Shown: positions 1 through 5,936, counted from the stretch's first letter. The stretch is DNA of 5,971 nucleotides from Phycisphaerae bacterium (GCA_022842805.1 JALHOX010000111.1:1-5971); one strand, 5' to 3'. The notes: a model not told the origin generated them from the letters alone. Translations and numbers: made by a program.

Positions 1-1501
1 GCGGCTTGGGCTCGACCACGAGGTCGATGATCTGCTCGCGAGCCTCCCACTCCGGCAGGGGATGCGGCGTGATAGTGGTGTTGGCGGGAGCGTCGGCGCA
101 GCGGCGGCGGAAGGAGTTGAGGCGCTCGATGACATAGGGGCGGAGATAACTGACATTAAAGCCCCAGGTGCTGCCCAGAATTTGTGCGACGACGTTGACC
201 GGAGAGCCGTTCTGCAGGATTCCGGCCGCGTATTCGTTGCCGTTGCTGCCGAAGACCTCGGTTGTGAAGGCGAGGGCGCCGGCGGGCGTGAGGCGGAAGA
301 GGCCGATGTCCTGCGAGGGGTTCGAAGTGCCGGTCCGGTAGGTCGTGGTCACGTCGGCGGCGATGACGAAGGTCGTCGGCGGCAATGCGGTCTTGATCTG
401 CACGGCCGACTCGGGGAAGCCCTGCAGGTCGTACTGATTGCTCCATAGTACATTGCCGGCGGGGTCGATGCGGAAGCTCAGCAGGTCGTCATACGACACG
501 GGGCCGCAGGCGTTGACGCAGCGCGTGCCCACGTTGCCGGCGACGATGAGATCGCCAGTGCCGCTGTCGAGTGTCAGCGAAGCGCCCGATTCGAGGATGC
601 CGAAGATGTTGCCGCCGGTGTTGAAGAGCGAATCGCCGTAGATGCGGTTGAAGACGATGTTGCCGAAGATGTCGATCTTGCTCACGAGAGCGTCGCGCTC
701 GGAGTAGCCGGTGAAGGTGGCGTCGTTGGCGTTGCCGGTAAGGGCGACGGTCATGCCGTCATAGGGGATGACGTCGGCGTAACGGGCGAAGCCGCGAATG
801 CCGAATTTGTCGCCCCAGACGGCGCGGCCCCAGATGTAGTTGCCGCTGAAGTCGACGCCGTAGGCGATGGCGCTCAGCGTGTTTTCGCCCGGCAGTGCGT
901 CTTCGCCGCAGACGACGTACATGGGTGTGCCGTCGGCGTTTGTCATCTCGGTGATGGCGTTGAACTGATTGATCTCGCGATATTGGTTGTACCACTGCAC
1001 CTGAAAGTTTGCGTCGACCTTGAGGATGAAGGAGCCGAAGGTGAGCTGTCCGCCGCCGAATTCGTCGCCTTCTTCGTAGCGGCCGCAGATGATGAAGCCG
1101 AGGTCGGAGGTGGCGGCCATGTCGGTCGGGGTCATGAAGAGCTGGTCGGTGTAGGGCGGCGGGCTCATGTTTTCGCCGGGGCGGATGTACTCGACCGTCA
1201 TGTTCGGGTTGTAATTGCCGTCCATGCGGACCATGAACGGGCGGCGATTGGGCGGCGGGATCTGCGGCGCGTTGAAGATGCCGCCGAGATAGACATAGCC
1301 GCGACGGATGGAGTCGAACTCCATTTCGACGGCCTCGGAGGGGGCGAAGGGATCGTGCAGTTTCTGTGCGTTGGTAAACCACTGGGCCAGCGCCGGCGCG
1401 GTGAATGTCGCGGCGGCGGCGAGCGTGGTCGCGGCGCGGGTGGTGAGCAGGGTGCGAAAGCTGCGATTGCCGGTTTGCGCGTTGGTCGTGTTGCGGGTCA
1501 T
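1..1501 (-). CDS. Secreted repeat (beta-propeller-like) protein, C-terminus cut by window edge
   Basis: An open frame of 500 full codons runs from an ATG at 1501 to the left edge with no stop, so the 3' end is missing. The N-terminus looks like a Sec signal peptide: a basic start with Arg at 3, 13 and 16, an Ala/Thr/Leu-rich core at about 18-38, and a likely cleavage site ALA|Q after residue 39. The mature part contains a loose recurring unit of the form 'hydrophobic-x-(Val/Ile/Leu)-Asp-x-x-Gly-Asn-x-x-(Trp/Phe)-x-x-x-Tyr'. Copies include KVDANFQVQW (161-170), GVDFSGNYIWG (215-225), KIDIFGNIVF (275-284), RIDPAGNVLW (344-353) and RLTPAGALAF (403-412). These units alternate with strands such as YVYLGG, GFIICG, YVVCGE, VALTGN and LIVAGN. 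This is the look of a beta-propeller with a blade every 50-70 residues. I recognise no catalytic motif. The final part, from about 460, is less repetitive, contains Cys468 and may begin another region. The reading frame and export signal are well supported; the fold is inferred and the function unknown. Confidence 0.85.
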   Translation of the reverse strand, partial: MTRNTTNAQTGNRSFRTLLTTRAATTLAAAATFTAPALAQWFTNAQKLHDPFAPSEAVEMEFDSIRRGYVYLGGIFNAPQIPPPNRRPFMVRMDGNYNPNMTVEYIRPGENMSPPPYTDQLFMTPTDMAATSDLGFIICGRYEEGDEFGGGQLTFGSFILKVDANFQVQWYNQYREINQFNAITEMTNADGTPMYVVCGEDALPGENTLSAIAYGVDFSGNYIWGRAVWGDKFGIRGFARYADVIPYDGMTVALTGNANDATFTGYSERDALVSKIDIFGNIVFNRIYGDSLFNTGGNIFGILESGASLTLDSGTGDLIVAGNVGTRCVNACGPVSYDDLLSFRIDPAGNVLWSNQYDLQGFPESAVQIKTALPPTTFVIAADVTTTYRTGTSNPSQDIGLFRLTPAGALAFTTEVFGSNGNEYAAGILQNGSPVNVVAQILGSTWGFNVSYLRPYVIERLNSFRRRCADAPANTTITPHPLPEWEAREQIIDLVVEPKP

Positions 1502-1509
1502 GGCGGAAG

Positions 1510-1514
1510 TCCTC
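1510..1514 (-). promoter_or_regulatory. Shine-Dalgarno site of the secreted propeller-like gene
   Basis: On the minus strand, GAGGA sits 8 nt before the ATG at 1501. This spacing is close to ideal. It supports that ATG as the start, as does the signal peptide that begins right after it. Confidence 0.6.
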
Positions 1515-1524
1515 GTTGTGCTGC

Positions 1525-1553
1525 CCGAGCGATCGGTCGCTCGGTTGGTTTTT
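1525..1553. repeat. Hairpin in the 5' leader of the secreted protein gene
   Basis: CCGAGCGA and TCGCTCGG are perfect 8-bp inverted arms (1525-1532 and 1537-1544) around a 4-nt loop TCGG. Read on the plus strand, the hairpin is followed by TTGGTTTTT (1545-1553), the shape of an intrinsic terminator, yet no plus-strand gene lies upstream. Read on the minus strand, it sits in the leader 10 nt ahead of the GAGGA ribosome site, where it could affect mRNA stability or translation. The dyad is certain; its role is not. Confidence 0.5.
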
Positions 1554-1629
1554 GCGATCGTTGACGGCCGACTGCCGGCGTCGCATTGCTTCCGCGGTGA
1601 AGTGAGTTTTCTCCAGGATTTGCGGAGGG

Positions 1630-1662
1630 AAAGGCGAAAAGTCGCGCGGAAGTAGCCGCGCG
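1630..1662 (-). terminator. Possible terminator downstream of the lptF-lptG-regulator operon
   Basis: Inverted arms CGCGCGG (1643-1649) and CCGCGCG (1656-1662) flank a 6-nt loop. On the minus strand the hairpin is followed by ACTTTTCGCCTTT, an interrupted T-rich tail. It lies about 245 nt past the stop codon of the response regulator and before the next gene. The stem is strong but the tail is broken and the distance is large, so this is only a candidate. Confidence 0.35.
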
Positions 1663-1730
1663 GGCGAGTCGTGCGTCTTCGTGTGTAGCGCGCGGCGGAA
1701 GTGCCCGTGTCGTCAAGCCGCAATTGGGGG

Positions 1731-1772
1731 GATCGTGTCGGCAATCACGATCGTGGACATGGTTGCACGATC
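1731..1772. repeat. Cluster of alternating GATCGTG / CACGATC half-sites
   Basis: GATCGTG occurs at 1731-1737, a perfect 10-bp palindrome CACGATCGTG at 1746-1755, and CACGATC at 1766-1772. The outer arms can each pair with the central palindrome: 1731-1737 with 1746-1752 (8-nt spacer) or 1749-1755 with 1766-1772 (10-nt spacer). The two pairings compete for the same central bases. This could be an operator array for a dimeric regulator or a pair of alternative RNA hairpins. The repeats are directly visible; a regulatory role is inferred. Confidence 0.5.
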
Positions 1773-1906
1773 AGATTTGCGGGGGATCCGCTGAGCACGT
1801 GGCAGCGGGGGGTGGTTAAGGCGCGCAAGACTTCCGCCGGCCTCAGATGGCGGTCGTCGTCGCCTCGCGGACAGTGGCGGCGCGATTCGCGGCGCGTCGC
1901 GGCTAC

Positions 1907-2593
1907 TCAGACCACGAGCTTATAGCCCACCGCATGGGCGGTGAGGATGTGTTTGGGCTTCTTCGGATCGGGCTCGAGCTTGCGCCGCAGGCTGACGATG
2001 TGGTTGTCGACCGTGCGGTCGGCGGGGTAGACGCCCGCGCCCCAGATGCGCTCCAGAAGGTCCGCACGGCTCACGGCCTGACCGGCGTTTTGATGGAGCA
2101 TGCGCAGGATCTCGGATTCGTAGTAACCCAGCGGCAGCTCTTCGCGGCCGGCGATCACCTTTTGACGGCGGAGGTCCACCGTGCGCTCGCCGATGCGGAA
2201 GGACTCGGTGGAGCCGGGCGCGCCGGCGGGTGCGGAGCGGCGCAGCGCGGCGCTGACGCGGGCCAGCAGCTCGCGCAGGCTGAAGGGCTTGGTGACATAG
2301 TCGTCGGCGCCGAGCTCCAGCCCGCGGACCTTGTCGATCTCCTGCCCGCGAGCGCTGAGGATGATGATCGGCATGGTGTGGCCGGCGTCGCGAAAGCGCT
2401 TGCACAGGTCGAAGCCGTCGGCATCGGGCAACATCAGATCGAGCAACACGAGGTCGGGCAGGCGCTGGGCCAGCGCCTGAGTCGCCTCGGCCCCGGTCGC
2501 GGCGTGCGCCACGGTGTGCTTCTCGAACTCGAGATTGTCACGCAGGCCGGCGGCGAGGTCTTTTTCGTCTTCGATGATGAGTACGTGTGCCAT
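1907..2593 (-). CDS. OmpR/PhoB-family DNA-binding response regulator
   Basis: This 228-residue protein has the standard two-domain build and a normal length for the family. The N-terminal receiver domain (about 1-118) has the acidic pair Glu8/Asp9, the phospho-acceptor Asp52 in LVLLDLMLPDADG, the switch residue Ser80 in IIILSARG, the aromatic Tyr99 and the invariant Lys102 in TKPF. A flexible Ala/Pro/Gly/Ser linker (about 120-131) leads to a winged helix-turn-helix domain (about 132-228). The recognition helix is RTVDNHIVSLRRKLEPD (193-209) and the final wing is VGYKL. All residues needed for phosphorylation are present. It should be a cytoplasmic transcription factor switched on by a histidine kinase, but no kinase gene is visible in the window. 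It begins 3 bp after the stop of the LptG-like gene, implying co-transcription, and no strong Shine-Dalgarno is seen, so translational coupling is likely. Two small departures from the family norm are LGYYE in place of the usual LTxxE and HAVGY in place of RGVGY. The family call is very secure; signal and target genes cannot be told. Confidence 0.95.
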   Translation of the reverse strand: MAHVLIIEDEKDLAAGLRDNLEFEKHTVAHAATGAEATQALAQRLPDLVLLDLMLPDADGFDLCKRFRDAGHTMPIIILSARGQEIDKVRGLELGADDYVTKPFSLRELLARVSAALRRSAPAGAPGSTESFRIGERTVDLRRQKVIAGREELPLGYYESEILRMLHQNAGQAVSRADLLERIWGAGVYPADRTVDNHIVSLRRKLEPDPKKPKHILTAHAVGYKLVV

Positions 2594-2596
2594 GGC

Positions 2597-3682
2597 TTAA
2601 GTCTTCACATTCAGCAGCAGCAACACCGCCACCGGGCCGAACACGATGATCGGGATTCCGGCGGCGAGCAGGGCCGACTGCGGGTCGGAAACGAGTTCGC
2701 GGGCGATGTAGCTGGTCGCAAAGAAGAGGCCGCTGGCGATCAGCGACCAACCGGCGGCGTTGATGACGTTTTGCCGCTCGCGGGTCAGGAAGAAGGGCAC
2801 CGCCAGCGCCAGCAGAATAAGCTGGCTGACGGGCTCGGTGAATCGCAGGATGAGCGATTGCAGAATGGTGCCGCGATTGGGCAGTTGTTGGTTTTTGACC
2901 AGCTCGCCCAGCTCGCGCGTGCTGAGCAGATCGGACCATTCGGCCGACTGACGCAGCAGAAGTTCTTCGGGCGGGAGCGAAAAGGGCAGCGTGTCGATTG
3001 GTGTCGCGGAGAGACTATCCGCCGCGCCGCTGCCGCCGACGCGCAGCTGCGAGCCGCGATCGAGCCGCCAGACCTTGGCCTCGGCGTCCCAGACGCCGGC
3101 GTCGGCCTGCACGAGATGGACCACGCCGCTCTCGGTTTTGGCCGAAACAAACGCGATGCCGCGGAGCGTGCCGGCGGCGACGTCGAGCTGTCGCGCGGTG
3201 AGGATGTTTCCCCTGGCGTCGCGGATGCAGCGGGCGGCGCGGGCGTGGCCGGCGGTGGTGTCGTCGTGTTCGCGGGCGAGTTTGGGGGCGATCTGCGGAA
3301 TCACGAACTCGCGATTGATGAAGATGACCGGGACCAGCAGCAGCGCGCAATAGCCGATCGGCACGAGCAGTCGCTGCAGCGGCATTCCGGCGGCGACGAG
3401 CGGGGTTTGCTCGTTGTTGCGGAGCATGGCGCCGAGGGCGTAGCCGGCGGAGATGGCCATGAGCGGGGCGGCGAGTTGCGAGAAATAGAGCGGGACGTTG
3501 TAGCCGTAGTAATCGATGATGGCGCGGAGCGCTTCGAGCAGCGGGACCTCGCCGTCCTTGGTGAACTCGTCGAGATTGAAGAGCAGGTCGAGCAGCACAT
3601 ACATGCCGACGCCGACTCCCAGGAGGATGAAGAATCCGCCGAAGAAGGATCGCATGATGTAGCGGTCGATGGTGGTGAACAC
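2597..3682 (-). CDS. lptG: LptG-like permease of the LPS export ABC transporter (YjgP/YjgQ family)
   Basis: This 361-residue protein matches the usual LptF/LptG length and topology: three N-terminal membrane helices (about 13-36, 61-87, 104-122), a periplasmic beta-rich region (about 123-275), and three C-terminal helices (about 278-300, 305-328, 336-358). The cytoplasmic loop after helix 2, RNNEQTPLVAAGMPLQRL (88-105), matches the family's 'E-L-x-A-L-R-A-A-G' coupling segment that contacts the LptB ATPase. The opening DRYIMRSFF is also typical of the family. In known systems LptB2FG extracts LPS from the outer leaflet of the inner membrane and passes it through LptC and LptA to the outer membrane. 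The start is a GTG at 3682. An AAGGGAG ribosome site lies upstream, no in-frame ATG is found between it and the preceding gene, and the next ATG (residue 10) would cut into the conserved start. The gene lies 31 bp after the LptF-like gene and 3 bp before the response regulator. The family is secure; naming it LptG rather than LptF rests on order and length. Confidence 0.88.
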   Translation of the reverse strand: MFTTIDRYIMRSFFGGFFILLGVGVGMYVLLDLLFNLDEFTKDGEVPLLEALRAIIDYYGYNVPLYFSQLAAPLMAISAGYALGAMLRNNEQTPLVAAGMPLQRLLVPIGYCALLLVPVIFINREFVIPQIAPKLAREHDDTTAGHARAARCIRDARGNILTARQLDVAAGTLRGIAFVSAKTESGVVHLVQADAGVWDAEAKVWRLDRGSQLRVGGSGAADSLSATPIDTLPFSLPPEELLLRQSAEWSDLLSTRELGELVKNQQLPNRGTILQSLILRFTEPVSQLILLALAVPFFLTRERQNVINAAGWSLIASGLFFATSYIARELVSDPQSALLAAGIPIIVFGPVAVLLLLNVKT

Positions 3683-3693
3683 GAAGCGAGCAT

Positions 3694-3700
3694 CTCCCTT
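3694..3700 (-). promoter_or_regulatory. Shine-Dalgarno site that decides the GTG start of lptG
   Basis: AAGGGAG on the minus strand lies 11 nt upstream of the GTG at 3682, in the short gap after the LptF-like stop. An ATG at 3692-3690 lies closer to it but is in another frame that gives no family similarity, so the GTG is preferred. Confidence 0.55.
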
Positions 3701-3713
3701 CGGGGGCGGGGCG

Positions 3714-5420
3714 TCAGCGCTTGACCAGTGCCCGCAATGTAAACCACTCGAACACGGCGACGCCGGCCAGGCCGCCCCACATCAGGATCACTCCCAGCGT
3801 ATGCGTCGCGGCGCGATCGGCGGTCGAGTGGCCGACGAAAATCAACACCGCCACCGCCGCGCCGGGGATGCAGGAGATGCCGAATGCGGTCAATAACTGT
3901 GAGCCGCGGAAGCCCGCGCCGAGCGTGGCGGCGATCAGCACCGTCAGCAGCACGGCCAGCGCGACGGCGAAGCGGAAGTGGATCAGGGAACGGACGCGAT
4001 AGTGCAGCCGACGGGCCTTGTCGATGACGCTCTTGCGCAGCTCGGCGAGCTTTTCGGGCAGGTCCATCGCGTGGTTTCGGTCGAGAATCGCCTGGGGCGG
4101 GATCTCGGCCACGGTGGCCTTGGCCGACTCGGGCACGACCAGCTTGTCGATCGGGTGCGAGTTGCGCGCCTGCGGTCCGAGCTCGCTGCCGGCCACATAT
4201 TCGAGCACCGGAGCGTCGGCCGTTTCGAGCAGGCGCAGACGCAGCTCGACTTCCTCTTCGGCCATCATGTTGCCGAGCAGGTCGTTTCCGCCGGGGAGCG
4301 AGGCAGTGAGCAGTGCGCGGCCCGCGGTGAAGCGACTGAGCGCTTCGCCGTCGGCGCGGGTGCAGGCGACCTCGCAATTGGTGAGCTGCAGGCCGCTACC
4401 AGCGGCGCCGAGCGAGGCCGGTCCGAAAGAGGCGGCCTTGATTTCGTATTGGTTGCCGAGGTCGTCGGCGAGGGTGAGCGTGCCGCCATCGCTGATGGCG
4501 CGCTCGGCCGTGCGAAACGCTTCGAGGCGGACCAGCTCGTGTCGCAGACGCCGAAATTCGATCGCCACCTCGCCGCCGATCCAGGGGCGACGCAGCCAGT
4601 CGATCAGCGTGTGGAGCTCGACCAGGGAGGCGCGCGTCTTGCCTGAGATGCTGTAATAAAACGGGCCGATGGTCTGTTCGTCGAGGCTGATGGTGCCGCC
4701 GCCGGGGTCGTAGTCGTAGCCGCCTTTGACGGTGACGCTGAGCGACATCTGGTTGGTGCGGGCGTCGAACTGGCAGAAGCCCTTGTCGGCGAGGATGAAT
4801 CGCTTGAGCTGGTTTTCGGGGCTGCGATGGAGATAGCGTGGGTTATCGATGATGAGGTAGGTGATGCGCGGGTCGACGTCGAAGCCCTTGGCGAGCAGCG
4901 CCTCGCGCGTGGGGCGCAGCACCTTGTTGCAGGTGATGAGGTGGCTGTCGCGGCCTTCCTTGGCGAAATCGATGAAGGCCCGCGACTCCAGCTGCGAAGC
5001 CGCGACGACGCCGATGTTGTTGCGGGCGTAGCGTTCGACGGTGCGGTAGATGCCGGGGATGAGGATGTTCGCGCCGAAGAGCGCCACCAGCGACACAAAG
5101 AGCGCCAACAGCAGGGCGGCGACCATCAGGCGATGGACGTTGATCCCCGCGGCGCGGCAGGCGTTGAGCTCGTTGTCGGCGGCGAAGCGACCGTAGGTCA
5201 GCGTGGCCGAGAAGATGGCCGCCAGGGGCATCGCCACCGTGAGCATCGCCGGTGCGATGAGGGGGGTGAGAAGCGGCACATCGGCGGCCGAGATGCCCTC
5301 ATAGCGCAGCGCATTGAAGAGCGCTCCACCCATGGTCAGCAGGCCCGTCAGCGCAATGGTGGCAAGCGCGAAGGTCTTCAGCAACTCGCGCAGAATGTAG
5401 CCGTGCAGGGTGTACAGCAT
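3714..5420 (-). CDS. lptF: LptF-like LPS export permease with enlarged periplasmic region
   Basis: This 568-residue protein has the LptF/LptG architecture but about 200 residues more than usual. Three N-terminal membrane helices (about 15-35, 50-75, 97-120) and three C-terminal ones (about 482-501, 509-530, 540-560) are clear. The coupling segment after helix 2, DNELNACRAAGINVHRL (82-98), is a very good family match and is expected to touch the LptB ATPase. The periplasmic part spans about 121-480, against roughly 150 residues in typical members. Its first section (about 145-275) looks like the usual beta-jellyroll. It is followed by a helical stretch (about 268-310), a second beta-rich section (about 312-410), and a second helical stretch LPEKLAELRKSVIDKARRL (454-472) leading into helix 4. 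It should form the inner-membrane channel with the downstream LptG-like protein. No Shine-Dalgarno is seen before the ATG at 5420, but the protein begins exactly as family members do (HGYILRELL). It is the first gene of the minus-strand operon. The family call is secure; the F versus G label is inferred from position. Confidence 0.88.
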   Translation of the reverse strand: MLYTLHGYILRELLKTFALATIALTGLLTMGGALFNALRYEGISAADVPLLTPLIAPAMLTVAMPLAAIFSATLTYGRFAADNELNACRAAGINVHRLMVAALLLALFVSLVALFGANILIPGIYRTVERYARNNIGVVAASQLESRAFIDFAKEGRDSHLITCNKVLRPTREALLAKGFDVDPRITYLIIDNPRYLHRSPENQLKRFILADKGFCQFDARTNQMSLSVTVKGGYDYDPGGGTISLDEQTIGPFYYSISGKTRASLVELHTLIDWLRRPWIGGEVAIEFRRLRHELVRLEAFRTAERAISDGGTLTLADDLGNQYEIKAASFGPASLGAAGSGLQLTNCEVACTRADGEALSRFTAGRALLTASLPGGNDLLGNMMAEEEVELRLRLLETADAPVLEYVAGSELGPQARNSHPIDKLVVPESAKATVAEIPPQAILDRNHAMDLPEKLAELRKSVIDKARRLHYRVRSLIHFRFAVALAVLLTVLIAATLGAGFRGSQLLTAFGISCIPGAAVAVLIFVGHSTADRAATHTLGVILMWGGLAGVAVFEWFTLRALVKR

Positions 5421-5435
5421 GGAGGCTCAGTGCGG

Positions 5436-5458
5436 CGGCGCAATCCGTATTTGCGCCG
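5436..5458. promoter_or_regulatory. Inverted repeat just upstream of lptF
   Basis: CGGCGCAA (5436-5443) and TTGCGCCG (5451-5458) are perfect 8-bp arms around a 7-nt spacer, ending 15 nt before the lptF start codon. The position suits an operator overlapping the lptF promoter, or a hairpin in its leader. No companion copy was noticed near the divergent gene. The dyad is seen directly; the function is inferred. Confidence 0.45.
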
Positions 5459-5560
5459 TTCAGTGCGCTTACGCGCGGGGCAGAGTGTAGTCGCGATGCG
5501 TGGTGGAGGGGTAGCGCCGGCGGGCCGGGGGCGGGCGACGCCGGTTTTTCCCCGGTGGGG

Positions 5561-5566
5561 TAGAAT
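5561..5566 (+). promoter_or_regulatory. Possible -10 element of the zinc-ribbon gene
   Basis: TAGAAT matches five of six bases of the sigma-70 -10 consensus and lies 33 nt before the start codon, a sensible distance for a short leader. No good -35 box is seen 16-18 bp upstream; the sequence there is G+C-rich followed by a T run (5545-5549). Weak candidate. Confidence 0.3.
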
Positions 5567-5587
5567 GGGTGAGGATCATCTGATACC

Positions 5588-5592
5588 GGAGG
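5588..5592 (+). promoter_or_regulatory. Strong Shine-Dalgarno site of the zinc-ribbon gene
   Basis: GGAGG lies 7 nt ahead of the ATG at 5600, an ideal core and spacing. It fixes the start and is strong evidence that this small frame is a real gene rather than the opposing minus-strand frames. Confidence 0.75.
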
Positions 5593-5599
5593 TCGACCG

Positions 5600-5887
5600 A
5601 TGCCCTGTGGCTGTGGCCCGGAGAAATCGTGTGCAAGCAAGCCCGTGCGCGAGCACGAGGGTCCGCTCGACGAAGATCTGATTGAGGGCGAGTCGGAGGA
5701 TGATGATCCGACCGATGAATGTCGACATTGCGGGGAGGAGATCCACGCGGACGCGGCGTTGTGCCCAAAGTGCAACGGCCATGACCCCTTCGCGAATCCG
5801 AACAACTCTCCGCCCAAGTACGCGCTGCCGGCTTTTCTTGTCGGTTGCGGCATGATCGTGATCTACATGCTGATCATGACGACGTAG
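5600..5887 (+). CDS. Small acidic zinc-ribbon protein with C-terminal membrane helix
   Basis: This 95-residue protein has four visible parts. First is a Cys-rich tip, MPCGCGPEKSC, with Cys3, Cys5 and Cys11. Second is a strongly acidic, probably disordered stretch (about 18-40) including SEDDD. Third is a zinc ribbon with CxxC at 41-44 and CxxC at 55-58, separated by ten residues (CRHCG...CPKCN), the typical four-Cys knuckle pair. Fourth is a single hydrophobic helix (about 75-93) ending two residues from the C-terminus, so it is probably a tail-anchored membrane protein with the ribbon in the cytoplasm. Small proteins of this plan (acidic linker, CPHC-type ribbon, terminal helix) are, from memory, common and uncharacterised in Planctomycetota. 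No enzyme motif is present; a role in protein-protein or nucleic-acid contact at the membrane is only a guess. The gene has a strong GGAGG site, a tandem TAG-TGA stop and a hairpin terminator, so it appears to be a stand-alone unit. It diverges from lptF across 179 bp. Confidence 0.85.
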   Translation: MPCGCGPEKSCASKPVREHEGPLDEDLIEGESEDDDPTDECRHCGEEIHADAALCPKCNGHDPFANPNNSPPKYALPAFLVGCGMIVIYMLIMTT

Positions 5888-5905
5888 TGATGCCGGCGCG
5901 CATGC

Positions 5906-5936
5906 TCGGCGCAGTGTGCCGCAGTGCGCCGATTTT
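5906..5936 (+). terminator. Intrinsic terminator after the zinc-ribbon gene
   Basis: Perfect 8-bp arms TCGGCGCA (5906-5913) and TGCGCCGA (5925-5932) flank an 11-nt loop and are followed by TTTT. The hairpin starts 18 nt after the TAG stop, as expected for a single-gene transcript end. The T run is short, but the stem is G+C-rich and well placed. Beyond it the window ends in a short A+T-rich patch (about 5951-5963) that may belong to the control region of the next gene. Confidence 0.65.

Larger units (their letters stand above)
1502..1906. other. Gene-free gap between response regulator and secreted protein gene
   Basis: This 405-bp stretch has only short open frames (a plus-strand frame at 1701-1925 and a minus-strand frame at 1716-1498). 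Both are rich in Arg/Ser/Pro, look like no family I know, and overlap the neighbouring genes. I treat it as non-coding. It holds three structured elements described separately: a leader hairpin at 1525-1544, a terminator-like hairpin at 1643-1662 and a dyad cluster at 1731-1772. I could not find a convincing -35/-10 pair for the gene starting at 1501, although its promoter most likely lies here. Confidence 0.6.

Noticed and set aside
759..1586. A minus-strand open frame of 275 codons rich in Arg/His/Pro
   Set aside because: It overlaps the secreted protein gene in another frame, has a composition unlike real proteins, and lacks the signal peptide and repeat pattern that support the longer frame starting at 1501.
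1701..1925. A possible 74-codon plus-strand gene in the gap
   Set aside because: It has no good ribosome site, an Arg/Ser-rich composition with no similarity I know, and runs into the end of the response regulator gene on the other strand.
1847..3724. A plus-strand open frame of 625 codons spanning the region
   Set aside because: It runs antisense over the response regulator and LptG-like genes, whose motifs and membrane helices are unmistakable. Its translation is rich in Gly/Ala/Arg/Asp/Glu/Gln with no family resemblance, which is typical of antisense frames in G+C-rich DNA.
3301..4377. A minus-strand open frame of 358 codons across the lptF-lptG junction
   Set aside because: It is an out-of-frame reading of both permease genes and is made mostly of Arg/Pro/Ala/Ser. 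The in-frame readings have clear membrane helices and coupling motifs.
5484..5489. TACACT on the minus strand as a -10 box for lptF
   Set aside because: It matches only four of six consensus bases, and the sequence 17 bp upstream (ACCCCT) is not -35-like, so it is no better than chance.
5517..5549. 6-bp stem CCGGCG/CGCCGG followed by five T residues as a terminator
   Set aside because: The loop is 16 nt, the stem is short, and such G+C-rich stems arise easily here. No plus-strand gene precedes it, so I mention it only as a parallel to the 1525-1553 hairpin.
4827..5681. A plus-strand open frame of 284 codons
   Set aside because: It is antisense to the LptF-like gene and then overlaps the zinc-ribbon gene in another frame. 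Its composition is Gly/Arg/Val/Glu-rich without recognisable motifs, and the zinc-ribbon gene has its own strong ribosome site.
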